Shown here piece by piece: positions 17,051 through 27,065 of a DNA stretch of 64,000 nt. The translations under genes were made by a program, and so were the position numbers. The notes beneath the pieces were generated by a model. It searched no databases, was not told where the DNA came from, and saw only the letters and a program-made list of their open reading frames with translations. Where the stretch lies: contig NZ_JADOES010000006.1 of the NCBI RefSeq assembly GCF_018739885.1, positions 62,001-126,000 on the forward strand, read 5' to 3'. Origin of the DNA: Leptothoe spongobia TAU-MAC 1115 (lineage in GTDB: Bacteria > Cyanobacteriota > Cyanobacteriia > Phormidesmidales > Phormidesmidaceae). Position 1 is the first letter of the stretch. Each line of letters opens with the position of its first letter.

Positions 17051-18448
17051 CTATCTGAGGTGGCGTGGGGCATTGGTTTGAGCCAGCTGCTTTTCTCGCT
17101 GTTCTTGCCAGCGTAGGCCTAGCAGACAAGCAATGGTAAGCATATGACCGGGTTCTTCCATCTGGGTCAAAATGCAGCCAAATACAGCAGTTGACAGCAG
17201 TAGGAACTTACCAAGGTCGTCTACGCAGACCTGTTTCCAAACGATAAAACAGATGAGTAGGTAGGCCGTCAGTCCAATGATGCCCCCGTCCCCCCAGATG
17301 CCAGCCCAGGTAAATAGGGGAAAGTAGATAGTAGACTCCTGGGGCAGGTAGCTGTCAAAGACCACACGGAAAACTTCGGATGATGCCGGATGAATGGTGG
17401 CCCCAAGGGGCCCCAGAAGACTGGCATAATCCCGCATTACCCAGCCACCAAGGCGAGTTACGGTATGCCCTGGCCCCAGACCAAAAAACCAGTTTAGGGG
17501 AGATTCAAAGTGGGTGGGAATGATTCTAAAGGCGGCAAATTTGGTTTCTGCTGCTAAGCCATCCCATCCCCAAATGGGGCGATTGATCCAGTTTTGATAC
17601 GGGCTGAGGATTTCGGACTCTAAATTTAGCAGTGCCCAACTAAAGGCAGCGATGAGTAGGACAAAGAGTGAGAAATAGACTAAGAGCTTGGCCGGTTTTT
17701 CTATTTTGGTTAATGCTAGCAATCCCCAACCGACTACGAGGGCTAAAAATACTTGCTTGGAGTCAGAGACTTGAGTTTGATAGATTGCTCCCACCAGGGG
17801 CAATAGTCTGGCCCATAGGGGCAGGTGTTTGAACTGATTGAAGAAATACAATCCCACGTAGAATGAAACTGTACAGGCGATGTAGTTGGCGGCACTACCG
17901 CCCCCGCCACCAAAGACGCCGCCAATGTTGTCCTGCAGGGTGCCACCATCGGGTTTGGGGTAAAGACCGATGGGGAGGAGGATAGACTGTGCGATCGCAA
18001 GCAATAAATTAAACGCAGCAAACCCCAAAACCCAAGACTTAAACCGCTGCAGTCGGTCGCCAGACAGCGGTAATGCAATGATTGCCGCCAGGAACATAAA
18101 GGGTTCCACTTGGAACAAAAATTGCAGCGTAATATTGACGATGCCAGCCCTGTTGATCATGGCGCTAGCCATCATACAGATCAGGAAAATAACTATCCCG
18201 GTCAACAGCTGCCACACCACATTTAACCGTTTCTTGTCCCGTGTTTTGGACGTAAAAATGGTGATTAAAAAGGCACTGGGAATAAGCCCAAAGTGGACAA
18301 AGTTGATGATAGCTGGGACCCCCATAGAGGCCAGAAGACGGGGAAAAAATGCAGATGCAAACCCCACTAGTACAAGGGTTATACTGCCAATTCGTCCCTC
18401 AGCAGGAGGAGGCGTATTTAATCCAGAAAGCTGCAGGCGATTTTGCAT
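17051..18448 (-). CDS. Wzy/O-antigen-ligase-like polysaccharide polymerase
   Basis: 465-residue integral membrane protein with about eleven hydrophobic segments. It has a large periplasmic loop in the C-terminal half (about 295-385), with LGPGHTVTRLGGW and then PLFTWAGIWGDGGIIGL, the layout of Wzy polymerases and O-antigen ligases. A glycine run GGVFGGGGGSAANY lies in the middle. It is probably the polymerase of the EPS locus, joining lipid-linked repeat units on the outer face of the membrane. It is the last gene of the minus-strand locus. A ligase role cannot be excluded. Confidence 0.7.
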   Translation of the reverse strand: MQNRLQLSGLNTPPPAEGRIGSITLVLVGFASAFFPRLLASMGVPAIINFVHFGLIPSAFLITIFTSKTRDKKRLNVVWQLLTGIVIFLICMMASAMINRAGIVNITLQFLFQVEPFMFLAAIIALPLSGDRLQRFKSWVLGFAAFNLLLAIAQSILLPIGLYPKPDGGTLQDNIGGVFGGGGGSAANYIACTVSFYVGLYFFNQFKHLPLWARLLPLVGAIYQTQVSDSKQVFLALVVGWGLLALTKIEKPAKLLVYFSLFVLLIAAFSWALLNLESEILSPYQNWINRPIWGWDGLAAETKFAAFRIIPTHFESPLNWFFGLGPGHTVTRLGGWVMRDYASLLGPLGATIHPASSEVFRVVFDSYLPQESTIYFPLFTWAGIWGDGGIIGLTAYLLICFIVWKQVCVDDLGKFLLLSTAVFGCILTQMEEPGHMLTIACLLGLRWQEQREKQLAQTNAPRHLR

Positions 18449-18525
18449 TAATCGGGCGGATTTAAATCTGGGGTAGACGTTGTTCTAGTGCTTGAACTGT
18501 GGGCCGTTCTCACCCCACTCCAGCG

Positions 18526-19635
18526 CTACAATAATCGATAAAAATCAAGTAGCTGCTTCGATATGGTCGGTTTAGAAAACCGGTTGTCTACAGTTTGCAT
18601 TTGCCGAGAGGTATCGGATAAAACCGAAGCCATGGTATTGGCTAGGGGCATGGTTTCTTGACGATCGAGCGGGAAGTAATGACACTTTGAGGAGCCTACT
18701 TCACGAAAGATGGAAATATCCGAGCAAACAGCTGGACAGTCCAGGGTGAGGGCTTCTACCAAGGGTAGGCAAAACCCTTCCGTTGCTGAGGGAATCACAA
18801 ACAAGGATGCATGCTCATAGAGCCAACGCAGTTCTCCGTCGGATAGTCCGGACAGAAATAATACCTGGTTCTCTAAATTTAGCTGGGTGACTAGCTGTGT
18901 CAGGTTTTCGGTTTCAGGTCCAGAGCTGCCGATAATCAACAGCTTGGCCTGAAGCTGATCGCGCTGATACAGGGTACTGTAGGCTTGAATCAGGAGATCC
19001 AGGTTCTTATTTTTGCGGTGCTGGGCCACGGTCATCAGGAAAGGATCGTCAGGAGATACCTGGTGGGGCAATTGGGCATTAATTTCTTCAAAGTCAACAA
19101 CGTTGTAGACAACGGTGGTTTTCTTGGTGTCTTTGACCGTTGGGAAATAATCTTTGAGGGCATCCAGGGTGCAGTTAGAGACACAGGTGAGACCGTCGCT
19201 ATTTCGAATGCACTGCTGGAGAAATAGCTGATTAAACCAGACGCGGGGATAGCCAAAGTTTTCCGGACACTCGTAGGGATAGAGATCATGGATGGTGGAG
19301 ACAATGGGACATGGGAACCACTGACGCACAAAGGGAAAGGGAAACGACATGTGAATCATGTCAGGCTGTCGCTGCTGTGCTATCTGAGGCAGACCAAATA
19401 AAAACCAGCGGTTGCGCGCCAGGGAGCTATTTTTGATATCCACATCCACCAGCTGGATTTTTGGGGAGTCTAGCTGAAAGACCTCGTTAAAGTAGTCACG
19501 CTGCCAGGTGCCGATTAACAACGTGACGCGCGTAACTTCTGCCGTTGCGGCTAAACACTGGGCCAGATTGACCGCGTGGCGACAGACCCCCGTGGGTTTG
19601 GTCGGACGATGGAGGGCTGGGATCAGCACATGCAT
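18526..19635 (-). CDS. Glycosyltransferase family 4
   Basis: 369 residues, GT-B fold, retaining GT4 type. The N-terminal domain begins MHVLIPALHRPTKPTGVCRH and has the IVSTIHDLYPYECPEN loop. The C-terminal domain has TVAQHRKNKNLDLLIQAY, LLIIGSSGP and the donor-site E-x7-E pattern within SATEGFCLPLVEALTLDCPAVCSD. It would add one sugar to the lipid-linked EPS repeat unit on the cytoplasmic side. The sugar is not predictable from sequence. It is encoded 77 bases before the polymerase gene. Confidence 0.88.
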   Translation of the reverse strand: MHVLIPALHRPTKPTGVCRHAVNLAQCLAATAEVTRVTLLIGTWQRDYFNEVFQLDSPKIQLVDVDIKNSSLARNRWFLFGLPQIAQQRQPDMIHMSFPFPFVRQWFPCPIVSTIHDLYPYECPENFGYPRVWFNQLFLQQCIRNSDGLTCVSNCTLDALKDYFPTVKDTKKTTVVYNVVDFEEINAQLPHQVSPDDPFLMTVAQHRKNKNLDLLIQAYSTLYQRDQLQAKLLIIGSSGPETENLTQLVTQLNLENQVLFLSGLSDGELRWLYEHASLFVIPSATEGFCLPLVEALTLDCPAVCSDISIFREVGSSKCHYFPLDRQETMPLANTMASVLSDTSRQMQTVDNRFSKPTISKQLLDFYRLL

Positions 19636-19668
19636 AACGAGAAAGGGAGAGAAGGACGTGGGCCGTTA

Positions 19669-19738
19669 TACCAAATCCAAATTCGGTAAACCTGATTCAA
19701 AATAGATCACTTTGTAGGGGCAGGTCTTGTACCTGCCC
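19669..19738. repeat. Dispersed-type repeat with hairpin
   Basis: Contains ACCAAATCCAAATT, similar to ACCCAATCCAAATT near 51087 in this window, and a hairpin GGGCAGGT (19718-19725) / ACCTGCCC (19731-19738). Both parts look like repeat debris often seen between cyanobacterial genes. The hairpin may also act as a terminator for the gene at 19773-21014. Confidence 0.45.
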
Positions 19739-19772
19739 TGGGATAACGGATGCCATCGATCAGGATTTTATA

Positions 19773-21014
19773 TTAAGCCGTCACAGGCACACCTTTAGAC
19801 GTTGTTTCATACAGGGAATTTAACTGCTGACCGACCGCTGTCCAGCTAAAGGTTTCATCGACCAGCTGGCGACCGGCCTGGCCCATCTGGTGGCACAGAG
19901 CAGGATTGTGAGAGAACTGCTCCATGACAGCCGCTATATCTCGGACAGACTGGTCGGGCTCTTCAGCCGCGATCTTAAAGCCGGTTTGTTCAGTTATTTG
20001 GACAGCGGGACCACCAAGGTCTAGGCAAATGACAGGACGACCGGAGGCCATGGCTTCGATACAGACCCAGCCGCCGGAGTCGTGCAGGCTAGGGTGTAAC
20101 AGAACATGGCTTTCGTTGAGCCGGTCTAGGGTCTCGTCTCGGGAGAGACGACCCCAAAATTTGACTTGGTCGGCGACACCGCAATCAGCGGCCAACTGCT
20201 TGAGGGCATCGGCTTCTGGACCATCGCCCACCAGCCACAATTCAGCATTGGGGAGATTGGCCTGGGCAAAGGCGCGAATGCCGAGATGGAAACCTTTCCA
20301 ATGGAGCAGACGACCCATGCTGATAAAGCGTAGAGGTTCTGCCGGGGGCAGGCTGTGCTGCTTGAGGACATCGATTTCTTCTTCTAGCAGCCCGATAGCG
20401 GAAACTACTTCCACATCTTTTGCACCCATTTTGTAGAGGCGCTGGGCGGTATCGCCGGTGGTAGCGCGAACTATGGCGCTGTTGCGAATGGTGTGGGCGA
20501 CTAGAGGATCTTTCTCTCCCACTTTACGAATGGCGTCCCGAGCAAATTCGTAGAGGCGAGCGCGGAGGCTAAAGTCTCTCCAGAATTTGGATGGGGCGGA
20601 TTCTCCACCGCCCACAGGCCCCAAGATAAAGGGGACCGGCAGGGTGGATAACAAACTGGGGGAGGAGTATTTTACGAAGGTAACGTGGTGGATCAGATCA
20701 AAGTTGAGTTCCTGGTGTAAGCGTTTGGCGACAAAGTAGGCCTGAATCTGCCATAGGTAATAGTGGATTTGCATAGCCCCGGACTGTCCCAGGGACAAAC
20801 TGTCTTTCCAGAATGGCAGGGTGAAGTAGACAAAATGGAGGTTGGGGACGGGGTTGTCCGCCAGCTCGGCTTCGATGGCCTCTTTGCTTTCGTCGGGGCG
20901 AGTCAATACCCAGACTTCGTGGTGCTTGGCTGCTTCTTTGGCGACATTCCAACCGACGCCTCTCTCTGAGCCTTGACCCGGTTCACAGGAATAGGCAGAA
21001 ATCAGTATTTTCAT
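19773..21014 (-). CDS. Glycosyltransferase family 4
   Basis: 413 residues. The N-terminus MKILISAYSCEPGQGSERGV is characteristic of a GT4 subgroup common in EPS clusters, with GPVGGGESAP at about 128-137. The donor domain has ISMGRLLHWKGFHLGIRAF, LWLVGDGPE, VKFWGRLSR and HPSLHDSGGWVCIEAMASGRPVI with the conserved glutamate. It acts on the repeat unit in the cytoplasm. It has higher GC and fewer AT-rich codons than the sulfotransferase part of the locus, suggesting that the locus was assembled from pieces. Confidence 0.88.
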   Translation of the reverse strand: MKILISAYSCEPGQGSERGVGWNVAKEAAKHHEVWVLTRPDESKEAIEAELADNPVPNLHFVYFTLPFWKDSLSLGQSGAMQIHYYLWQIQAYFVAKRLHQELNFDLIHHVTFVKYSSPSLLSTLPVPFILGPVGGGESAPSKFWRDFSLRARLYEFARDAIRKVGEKDPLVAHTIRNSAIVRATTGDTAQRLYKMGAKDVEVVSAIGLLEEEIDVLKQHSLPPAEPLRFISMGRLLHWKGFHLGIRAFAQANLPNAELWLVGDGPEADALKQLAADCGVADQVKFWGRLSRDETLDRLNESHVLLHPSLHDSGGWVCIEAMASGRPVICLDLGGPAVQITEQTGFKIAAEEPDQSVRDIAAVMEQFSHNPALCHQMGQAGRQLVDETFSWTAVGQQLNSLYETTSKGVPVTA

Positions 21015-21046
21015 GTCAATATCAGTTGGGGCTAGGGGCTTACAAG

Positions 21047-22192
21047 TTAGCTGGAGCTTATGGATAGGGGTAGATTGTTATTTTTAGCAAACAGGGATTC
21101 GTAAACCTGAGCGACCTTTTCAGCGGTTGCTTGCCAGGTAAATTGTTGGGCTCTTTTGAGACCTCTTTCTATCAGGGTGTTGCGATAGTTGGAATCGTGG
21201 TACAAGGTTTGGACGGCGGATGCGATCTCATCCGCCTGACTTGGATTTACCAAAATCGCGGCATCACCGGCCACCTCAGGCATGGCTGACACATTAGATG
21301 TGATCACTGGGGTCCCCGTGGCCATGGCTTCTAGAATGGTTAGACCAAATCCCTCCAGGAGGGAGGGCGCTATCAGTATGTCGGCAGCGCCATAGAGCTC
21401 GACCAAATCTTCGGGGGCAGGTTTACCCAGATAGACCACCGATGATTCCAGGTTATGTTCTTGGATATAGGTCTTTTGTTCATCTGTAAAATCAGCACTA
21501 ACCTTCCAAAAACAAACTGGCAGCCCCTGTTGCTTTAATTTTCTAACCGCCTTCAGAACGATCAGAATATTTTTGCGAGGATGGTTGGAGCCGACATTGA
21601 GTAAACACAGGGTGTCAGTAGCCATGCCATGGCGCTGACGGATAGAGGTCACCACATCGTTGGTAATTGGCTGAAAGAGAGGATCGACGCCATTGGGGGT
21701 GACGGTAATATGGGTGGAGGGGATCTCCAACAGCTTAGTCGTCTCCTGGGCCGTGGCCGTCGATACCGAGACGACGTGGTCGGCCTGTTTCATCCCATGA
21801 ACGGCCCATAGCCAGAGTCGTCTACTCACCAGCGGTAGCTGGATTGAGCCCTGCAGATTGTACTGATTGTGAAAGTTGATCAAGTCGTGGCAGGTAACAA
21901 CGACCTTTTGGCCTGACTTGCGTCGGAGTCGGTACACCGCATGGGCTTCAGCAGGGTCAATGATGTGATAAATATCTGCCTGCTGCCGCTGAATTGTCTT
22001 AGGAAAATTCCAAAACCGTTCATAGGCTTTGTGAGCCCTTACCCATACCGAGCCACTGTTACGGTCAACGGAGTGAGGTTTAAGGTCAACGATGTCCCAG
22101 CTAGGTCTCACCGCGCGCAGACCTTCGACGAGGCCCGTGGCATAGGCATCCATACTAAACTCGGCCATCGTTCGAGCAATGACAACACGCAT
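21047..22192 (-). CDS. Glycosyltransferase family 4
   Basis: 381 residues. N-terminal acceptor domain: MRVVIARTMAEFSMDAYATG, ADIYHIIDPAEAHAV, VVTCHDLINFHNQYN. Donor domain: LLNVGSNHPRKNILIVLKAV, VVYLGKPAPEDLVELYGAAD and APSLLEGFGLTILEAMATGTPVI with the E-x7-E motif. The stop of the 22200-24491 gene is only 7 bases upstream of this start on the minus strand, so the two are surely cotranscribed. Confidence 0.88.
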   Translation of the reverse strand: MRVVIARTMAEFSMDAYATGLVEGLRAVRPSWDIVDLKPHSVDRNSGSVWVRAHKAYERFWNFPKTIQRQQADIYHIIDPAEAHAVYRLRRKSGQKVVVTCHDLINFHNQYNLQGSIQLPLVSRRLWLWAVHGMKQADHVVSVSTATAQETTKLLEIPSTHITVTPNGVDPLFQPITNDVVTSIRQRHGMATDTLCLLNVGSNHPRKNILIVLKAVRKLKQQGLPVCFWKVSADFTDEQKTYIQEHNLESSVVYLGKPAPEDLVELYGAADILIAPSLLEGFGLTILEAMATGTPVITSNVSAMPEVAGDAAILVNPSQADEIASAVQTLYHDSNYRNTLIERGLKRAQQFTWQATAEKVAQVYESLFAKNNNLPLSISSS

Positions 22193-22199
22193 AATGCCC

Positions 22200-24491
22200 C
22201 TAAGCCTCCGATGTCGTTGATGTTGCTATCGGCCTATGGGAGAGAGAGAGGGGGACTGCAGGGGTGTTTAGAACAGTTTGCCATAGGGCATATAGCCGTT
22301 GTGCGATCCGCTTGTGGGTATAGTTTTGCTGCGCTCGCTGCCGACAAAAGTCTCCCATGGACTTCCGAAACTCTTCATCGCGTACAAGCTTGGATAGGAT
22401 TGTGGCCAGACCATTGGCATCATTTTCTGCAAACACCAACTCAGGATTGTTAATCACGTTGGGAATTTCACCGCAGGTGGAGCCCACCGTGGGGATGCCT
22501 ATGGCCATGGACTCGATCAGCACATGACCAAATTGTTCTTTCCAGGTGTTTACGCTGCGGGAGGGCAGTACCAGCACATCGAACTTGGCCATTTCTGCTG
22601 GCACCTGCTCGTGGGTCACCGCCCCTAGCCAGCGGACGCAGTCCTCCACGTCCAGATCTTTGGCCATGGCTTCTAAGTCTTCCTGAGCCGGTCCCGACCC
22701 ACAGATAGTGATCTCAAAGGCGAGGTTCTGTTGTTTCATTTGTTGGGCAGCTTTGAGCATCAGATCAATGCCTTTTTCAGGAACGATCCGACCGAGAAAG
22801 CCAATGTTGAGTTTTTCATTGCAGCCAGTGCTCAGTGCGGGTGAAAAAATATCTTCATCCACACCCATCTGGGGCATGACTTCGATGATGCCTTGATAGC
22901 CCCATTGCTTTAGCAGCTGTCCGCCGTCACGGTTGCCTGCCAGGATGACAGAGGCGGTACACAGAACAAAGTCACGGATCCAGCGCCGGGGCAATGGCAG
23001 CTCTCGATCCATGTTTTCCCAGCCAAAAATCACCAAGGGTAGCCCCAGTAAACGAGAACAGATAGCCAGTTGCAGGGTACACAGCGAAAAGACTTCTTCT
23101 TCCACTTGAAGGACATCGGGTTTGAACTGGCGAATGACTTGCCAAATTCTCAAGGGGTTAAAGACATAGGCTCCCCCCCGTCCAGAAAACAGAACTTTGC
23201 TGGGGAACATTGTTATGTTCGAGAACGGGGTTTCTAGAGAAAGAACCCGTTCCCAACCCTGGGAGCACCAGGTTTCAGGGGTGAGCAGCCCTACTTCGGC
23301 CTTGTCGGTAATGGCGGCTAGTTTGCCCTGGTTGATGCCTACCACATAGGTATGGCTAATAAACAGAGCTCTTAGGGACTTTTCAGTATCTTGAGAACAG
23401 TCCTGGGACGTCTCGTCAGGGCGGTTTCTACGCAGGATATTCATGAGAGAGTGTAGGGGGCGGGGGCGTTGATTGGGCATAAACAGCCAGTGAATGGCTG
23501 GCTTGGCCAGGGACAATGGCAGTAGACCTACCCAAATAAACCAGAGACTAAAGAGAATGCGTTTAACCAGGGACTCGTTGGAATAAAGCCAGAGGGATTG
23601 AACGCCCCAAAGTGCCAATAGGATGGCGTTATCGTCAGGGACGGGGTGTTGTTCAGGCTCTAGGCGCAGGGAAACAAGGCGAGACCAGACGGAGCCAAAC
23701 CTTCGGATTTCAAGGTTGTCGGGCACTTTGCATCCGAGGGAGGGCCCAGTGGCTTTGAGCAGGGCACAGCGCTGCAGATCATGGGCGATAAAGCGACGAA
23801 ACCGACTGCTATCCAGCTCTACCAATGCCCATTGATTGCTGTCATGGATACGGTATGCACCCAGTTCTTCTTCGATGGCGACAACTTCACCGTATAGGGG
23901 AATCAAGGCTGAAAGATAGTCGTCTGAGGTGGTATTAAACTCCACCGGGATGGGGAACATTTTCTCCATCACCTGGCGGCTGAGAGCATTACCACTGGTA
24001 GGAACACTTCCATAACCGCTGGTTTGGAGGATTTTATTGCGTAGATGACCGCTGTCTAGGATACCTCCCTGGGGAAAGAAGAATCCTTTGGGATTGCCAT
24101 CTCCATCGATCACAGAGAGACGATAGTGGACTTTGGCGATACCGGGACGCCAGGCTTCGACGACGCGCTCTGCAGCCTGGGGGTGTAGGTAGTCATCAGC
24201 ATCCAAAAAGATGATGATATCGCCTGTGGAATGCTTAAATCCGTTGTTAAATGCGGCACCTTGTTTGCCGTTGGCTTGCAGAATTGAGATGAAGCGCACT
24301 GATGAGACAGTATTTGCACGATTGCAATACCCACGAATTATTTGACGGGAGCCATCAGTGGAACCATCATCAACAACGATTACTTCCACATGGGAATATG
24401 TTTGAGCTAAGGCACTATCAATTGCCTGAGACAGAAAACGTTCGTAGTTATAGTTGTTAATAATGATACTGACAGAAAGAGGCTGCTGCAT
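22200..24491 (-). CDS. Bifunctional GT2-GT4 glycosyltransferase fusion
   Basis: 763 residues from the ATG at 24491 (protein MQQPLSVSIIINNYNY). The frame is open 31 codons further, but the GT2 domain begins right here. Domain 1 (about 1-250) is GT-A/GT2: VSIIINNYNYERFLSQAIDSAL, VIVVDDGSTDGS, then DADD of the metal site. The middle (about 300-390) includes hydrophobic segments (ILFSLWFIWVGLLPLSLA). Domain 2 (about 400-745) is GT4, with NIGFLGRIVPEKGIDLML, ITICGSGPAQEDLEAMA and LIESMAIGIPTV. It could add two sugars in succession. Confidence 0.85.
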   Translation of the reverse strand: MQQPLSVSIIINNYNYERFLSQAIDSALAQTYSHVEVIVVDDGSTDGSRQIIRGYCNRANTVSSVRFISILQANGKQGAAFNNGFKHSTGDIIIFLDADDYLHPQAAERVVEAWRPGIAKVHYRLSVIDGDGNPKGFFFPQGGILDSGHLRNKILQTSGYGSVPTSGNALSRQVMEKMFPIPVEFNTTSDDYLSALIPLYGEVVAIEEELGAYRIHDSNQWALVELDSSRFRRFIAHDLQRCALLKATGPSLGCKVPDNLEIRRFGSVWSRLVSLRLEPEQHPVPDDNAILLALWGVQSLWLYSNESLVKRILFSLWFIWVGLLPLSLAKPAIHWLFMPNQRPRPLHSLMNILRRNRPDETSQDCSQDTEKSLRALFISHTYVVGINQGKLAAITDKAEVGLLTPETWCSQGWERVLSLETPFSNITMFPSKVLFSGRGGAYVFNPLRIWQVIRQFKPDVLQVEEEVFSLCTLQLAICSRLLGLPLVIFGWENMDRELPLPRRWIRDFVLCTASVILAGNRDGGQLLKQWGYQGIIEVMPQMGVDEDIFSPALSTGCNEKLNIGFLGRIVPEKGIDLMLKAAQQMKQQNLAFEITICGSGPAQEDLEAMAKDLDVEDCVRWLGAVTHEQVPAEMAKFDVLVLPSRSVNTWKEQFGHVLIESMAIGIPTVGSTCGEIPNVINNPELVFAENDANGLATILSKLVRDEEFRKSMGDFCRQRAQQNYTHKRIAQRLYALWQTVLNTPAVPLSLSHRPIATSTTSEA

Positions 24492-25063
24492 GATATGTAT
24501 CGTTTTTATATCGACAGACGTACTTGCAATCCAAAACAAAGTTTCTGCAGTGGGTAACAGATATCCCCGATTGTCACTATCCACTGTTTCTCAATAGGGA
24601 GAAAATCTGTCGTTGCTGATCCTCAATGTGATTTAATCTGAAGGATGTTGAAGGATGTTGGTAGATAGCATCTCTAAAAGATTGGTTTACCCTTTAAATC
24701 AGCAACGGCAATTTCTATAGCAGTAGGCACTAAACCCCTAATAATATCGCCATGATAAAATCTCTTTAGTCGATTTTTAGGCTTAGGTGTGAACGCTAAT
24801 TTATCGACATAGGACCATTACTTTTATGGATTAGAAATGCTAGTATAGATATCTCTACAAAAATCGTTTTAATTCCTAATTATTTTTGCTTAGATGTAAA
24901 ATTAATGCAAAAATAAAAAACGGTTGAAACTCTAATGTATTTAAATTTTTGACCTATTACCTATACTGAGAATAAACCTGAAATCAGCATTAAAATTCAG
25001 GAATTTAAAAGCTCAGATATAGACTAGAAAATTCTTCCAGTATTATAAAAAATATTTTTTTGG
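24492..25063. other. AT-rich spacer within the EPS locus
   Basis: About 570 bases with no supported gene. A short direct repeat (GAAGGATGTT twice, near 24640-24659) is visible. It probably holds a promoter for the downstream minus-strand half of the locus and the 3' end of the upstream transcript. Confidence 0.4.
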
Positions 25064-26035
25064 TTAAATCAGTTTTGAAAATCTAAGTTTTGCCGAGTAA
25101 ACGATAGCCTTGGGGAATATAGTTGATCGTTCTGAATAAGATAAGCTAGCCTGGCATTTATGGATGATTTCACTATAGTTGAAGTCATTTTTTCTAACAT
25201 GCCAATGTAAGCAAATTGCCTTGGACAGTAATTTGCTACTTAACTTTGCCAACTCTGGATAGTTTATACATAGGTAATAGGCTGTAAATAGTAGTATTTC
25301 GCAATCAGTCTTCTGCTTCTTCGTAATTGCTTGGGTTGTATATAGGTTGTTGGAATGGAATCTAAATACCCCGAGATAGTCTTCGGATTTAATACCAACC
25401 CCTAGCCATACTGCAACTATTCTGAGATAGAAATCACAAATTGCTAGCCCCGAAATACCTTTGACCTCTGGTAATGGGAAAAACTTGCTTAAAAGTGATC
25501 GAGAGAAACAAAGGTTAGAGGTGGACGGTGCAAAGTATGGTAGCTCTGCATTACATAAATTGGCTTTGAAATCGATAGTTTCAAAGTCAATTTGACTCAA
25601 ATCTTTAGCGTGTTGATTGTAAAGATCCGTCAGAGTATCATCGGTGATGTCCGCTGTCTGAACAGGGGCTGACTCGTGAAAAAACCAATCAATGTCAGGA
25701 TTGGTGATAAATACATTGGCAACTTGTTCAGCCCTATTCTCAAAAACCAGGTCATCGGCATCGAGTAAACAAATGATGTCGCCATTACTATGGGCAAAGC
25801 CCGCATTAAAGGCTGAGGCCTGTCCACCATTGTCCTTAAATACAGGGGTAATCTTATCTCCATAGCTGCTAATAATGTCCCGTGAGCTATCTTGGGAACC
25901 ATCATCAACAACGATGACTTCAACATTGTCATAGCTCTGATTGAGGGCACTATCAATAGCCTGTCCTACAAAAGAGCCGTAGTTATAGTTGTTGATGACA
26001 ATACTGACTAATGGTGGCGTATTGTTCACAGCCAT
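25064..26035 (-). CDS. Glycosyltransferase family 2
   Basis: 323 residues, GT-A fold. LVSIVINNYNYGSFVGQAIDSALNQSY, VIVVDDGSQDSS and GDIICLLDADD (metal-binding DxD) are all present. The N-terminal domain closely resembles the GT2 half of the 22200-24491 fusion, so the two are probably paralogues. The C-terminal half (about 200-323) is basic and helical and shows no known domain. It presumably elongates the EPS repeat unit in the cytoplasm. Confidence 0.88.
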   Translation of the reverse strand: MAVNNTPPLVSIVINNYNYGSFVGQAIDSALNQSYDNVEVIVVDDGSQDSSRDIISSYGDKITPVFKDNGGQASAFNAGFAHSNGDIICLLDADDLVFENRAEQVANVFITNPDIDWFFHESAPVQTADITDDTLTDLYNQHAKDLSQIDFETIDFKANLCNAELPYFAPSTSNLCFSRSLLSKFFPLPEVKGISGLAICDFYLRIVAVWLGVGIKSEDYLGVFRFHSNNLYTTQAITKKQKTDCEILLFTAYYLCINYPELAKLSSKLLSKAICLHWHVRKNDFNYSEIIHKCQASLSYSERSTIFPKAIVYSAKLRFSKLI

Positions 26036-26083
26036 ATTAATAAAGTTAGCGATACGTTAGGGTGAAATGCGACGTGTCAACAA

Positions 26084-27001
26084 TTAGCTGCGTTCGGGAG
26101 TCCCCCCCCCAAGCTGGAGTCTGAGGCGTTCTTTGATGACTACATCGCGAATACGCAGCATTACGATCGTAAACTGTAATTTCTGTTGAGGGCTATGGAG
26201 ACGTTTGTCAGCCCAAATTCTAAAGAAGCTTCTAAAAGGGGGCCTTAGGTAATCAACCAAATCTTTAACGGCATCCCATCGAGAGGTCCAACTTCTCTTG
26301 GCTAAATCATATCTACCGCCCGTGATACGGATGGCACGCTTTTTGACATCGGCCCAGGAATACCTTGCTGGATGGCGAATGCACACATCATCATCATACA
26401 CCTGTTCATACCCATTGTCGTAAACTCGTTTTCCCCATTGTCGATCCCCAGCAGACTTGAGGTTTTCATCAAAGCCACCGACTTTATCTATAACAGAGCG
26501 AAATGTGAATAGATTGGCCGTTGCCCCAAAATGGCTGTCCTTGACGAAATCTTCTTGGGGGAAGCCCATGGTCAGGCTATCGTACAGTTCAAAGGATTTG
26601 GGTTGCTTCGGATCTCTGTAAAACAGCTCTATGCGGCCAGCGACTAGGCCAATATTTGGCCGCTGGGTTAATGTGGATACCCCCTTTTCTAGCCAGTTGG
26701 GCTGGGGGATACAATCGGCATCTGTAAAGGCAATAATGTCACCTTTAGCGATGCTTAAACCTTTGTTTCTGGCGATGTAGGAGCCTGGTGTGGACTCGTG
26801 GGCCAGGGTTACCTGCTCAAACTGATTCGTAACCTTACTAATGTCTTCTTCCGAGTTATTGTCAACGACAATAATCTCATAGCGATCCTTTGCATAGGTT
26901 TGTTTGCTTAGGGCTGGCAGGCAAACCTTTAAAAAGTCACTGTCATTGTAAACAGGAATAATAATAGAAACAAAAGGAGTTTGTTTTAGCTCAGTAGTCA
27001 T
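26084..27001 (-). CDS. Glycosyltransferase family 2
   Basis: 305 residues from the ATG at 27001 (protein MTTELKQTPF); the frame is open 16 codons upstream, but the GT2 fold starts at this Met. Motifs: VSIIIPVYNDSDFLKVCL, IIVVDNNSEED, GDIIAFTDADCIPQPNWLEKG (DAD metal site) and GGFDENLKSAGDRQWGKRV, the acceptor-side ED-like motif. It is paralogous to the next gene (27066-27980), sharing the FTDxDC and GDRxWGxRVY motifs. A run of nine C residues lies just after its N-distal end (around 26103), within the last codons. Confidence 0.87.
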   Translation of the reverse strand: MTTELKQTPFVSIIIPVYNDSDFLKVCLPALSKQTYAKDRYEIIVVDNNSEEDISKVTNQFEQVTLAHESTPGSYIARNKGLSIAKGDIIAFTDADCIPQPNWLEKGVSTLTQRPNIGLVAGRIELFYRDPKQPKSFELYDSLTMGFPQEDFVKDSHFGATANLFTFRSVIDKVGGFDENLKSAGDRQWGKRVYDNGYEQVYDDDVCIRHPARYSWADVKKRAIRITGGRYDLAKRSWTSRWDAVKDLVDYLRPPFRSFFRIWADKRLHSPQQKLQFTIVMLRIRDVVIKERLRLQLGGGTPERS

Positions 27002-27065
27002 AAAAGTAGCTGACGAGTTGAGATTAGATTGATAAGTTAGTAAGCACAAGCTAGATGAATAACGT

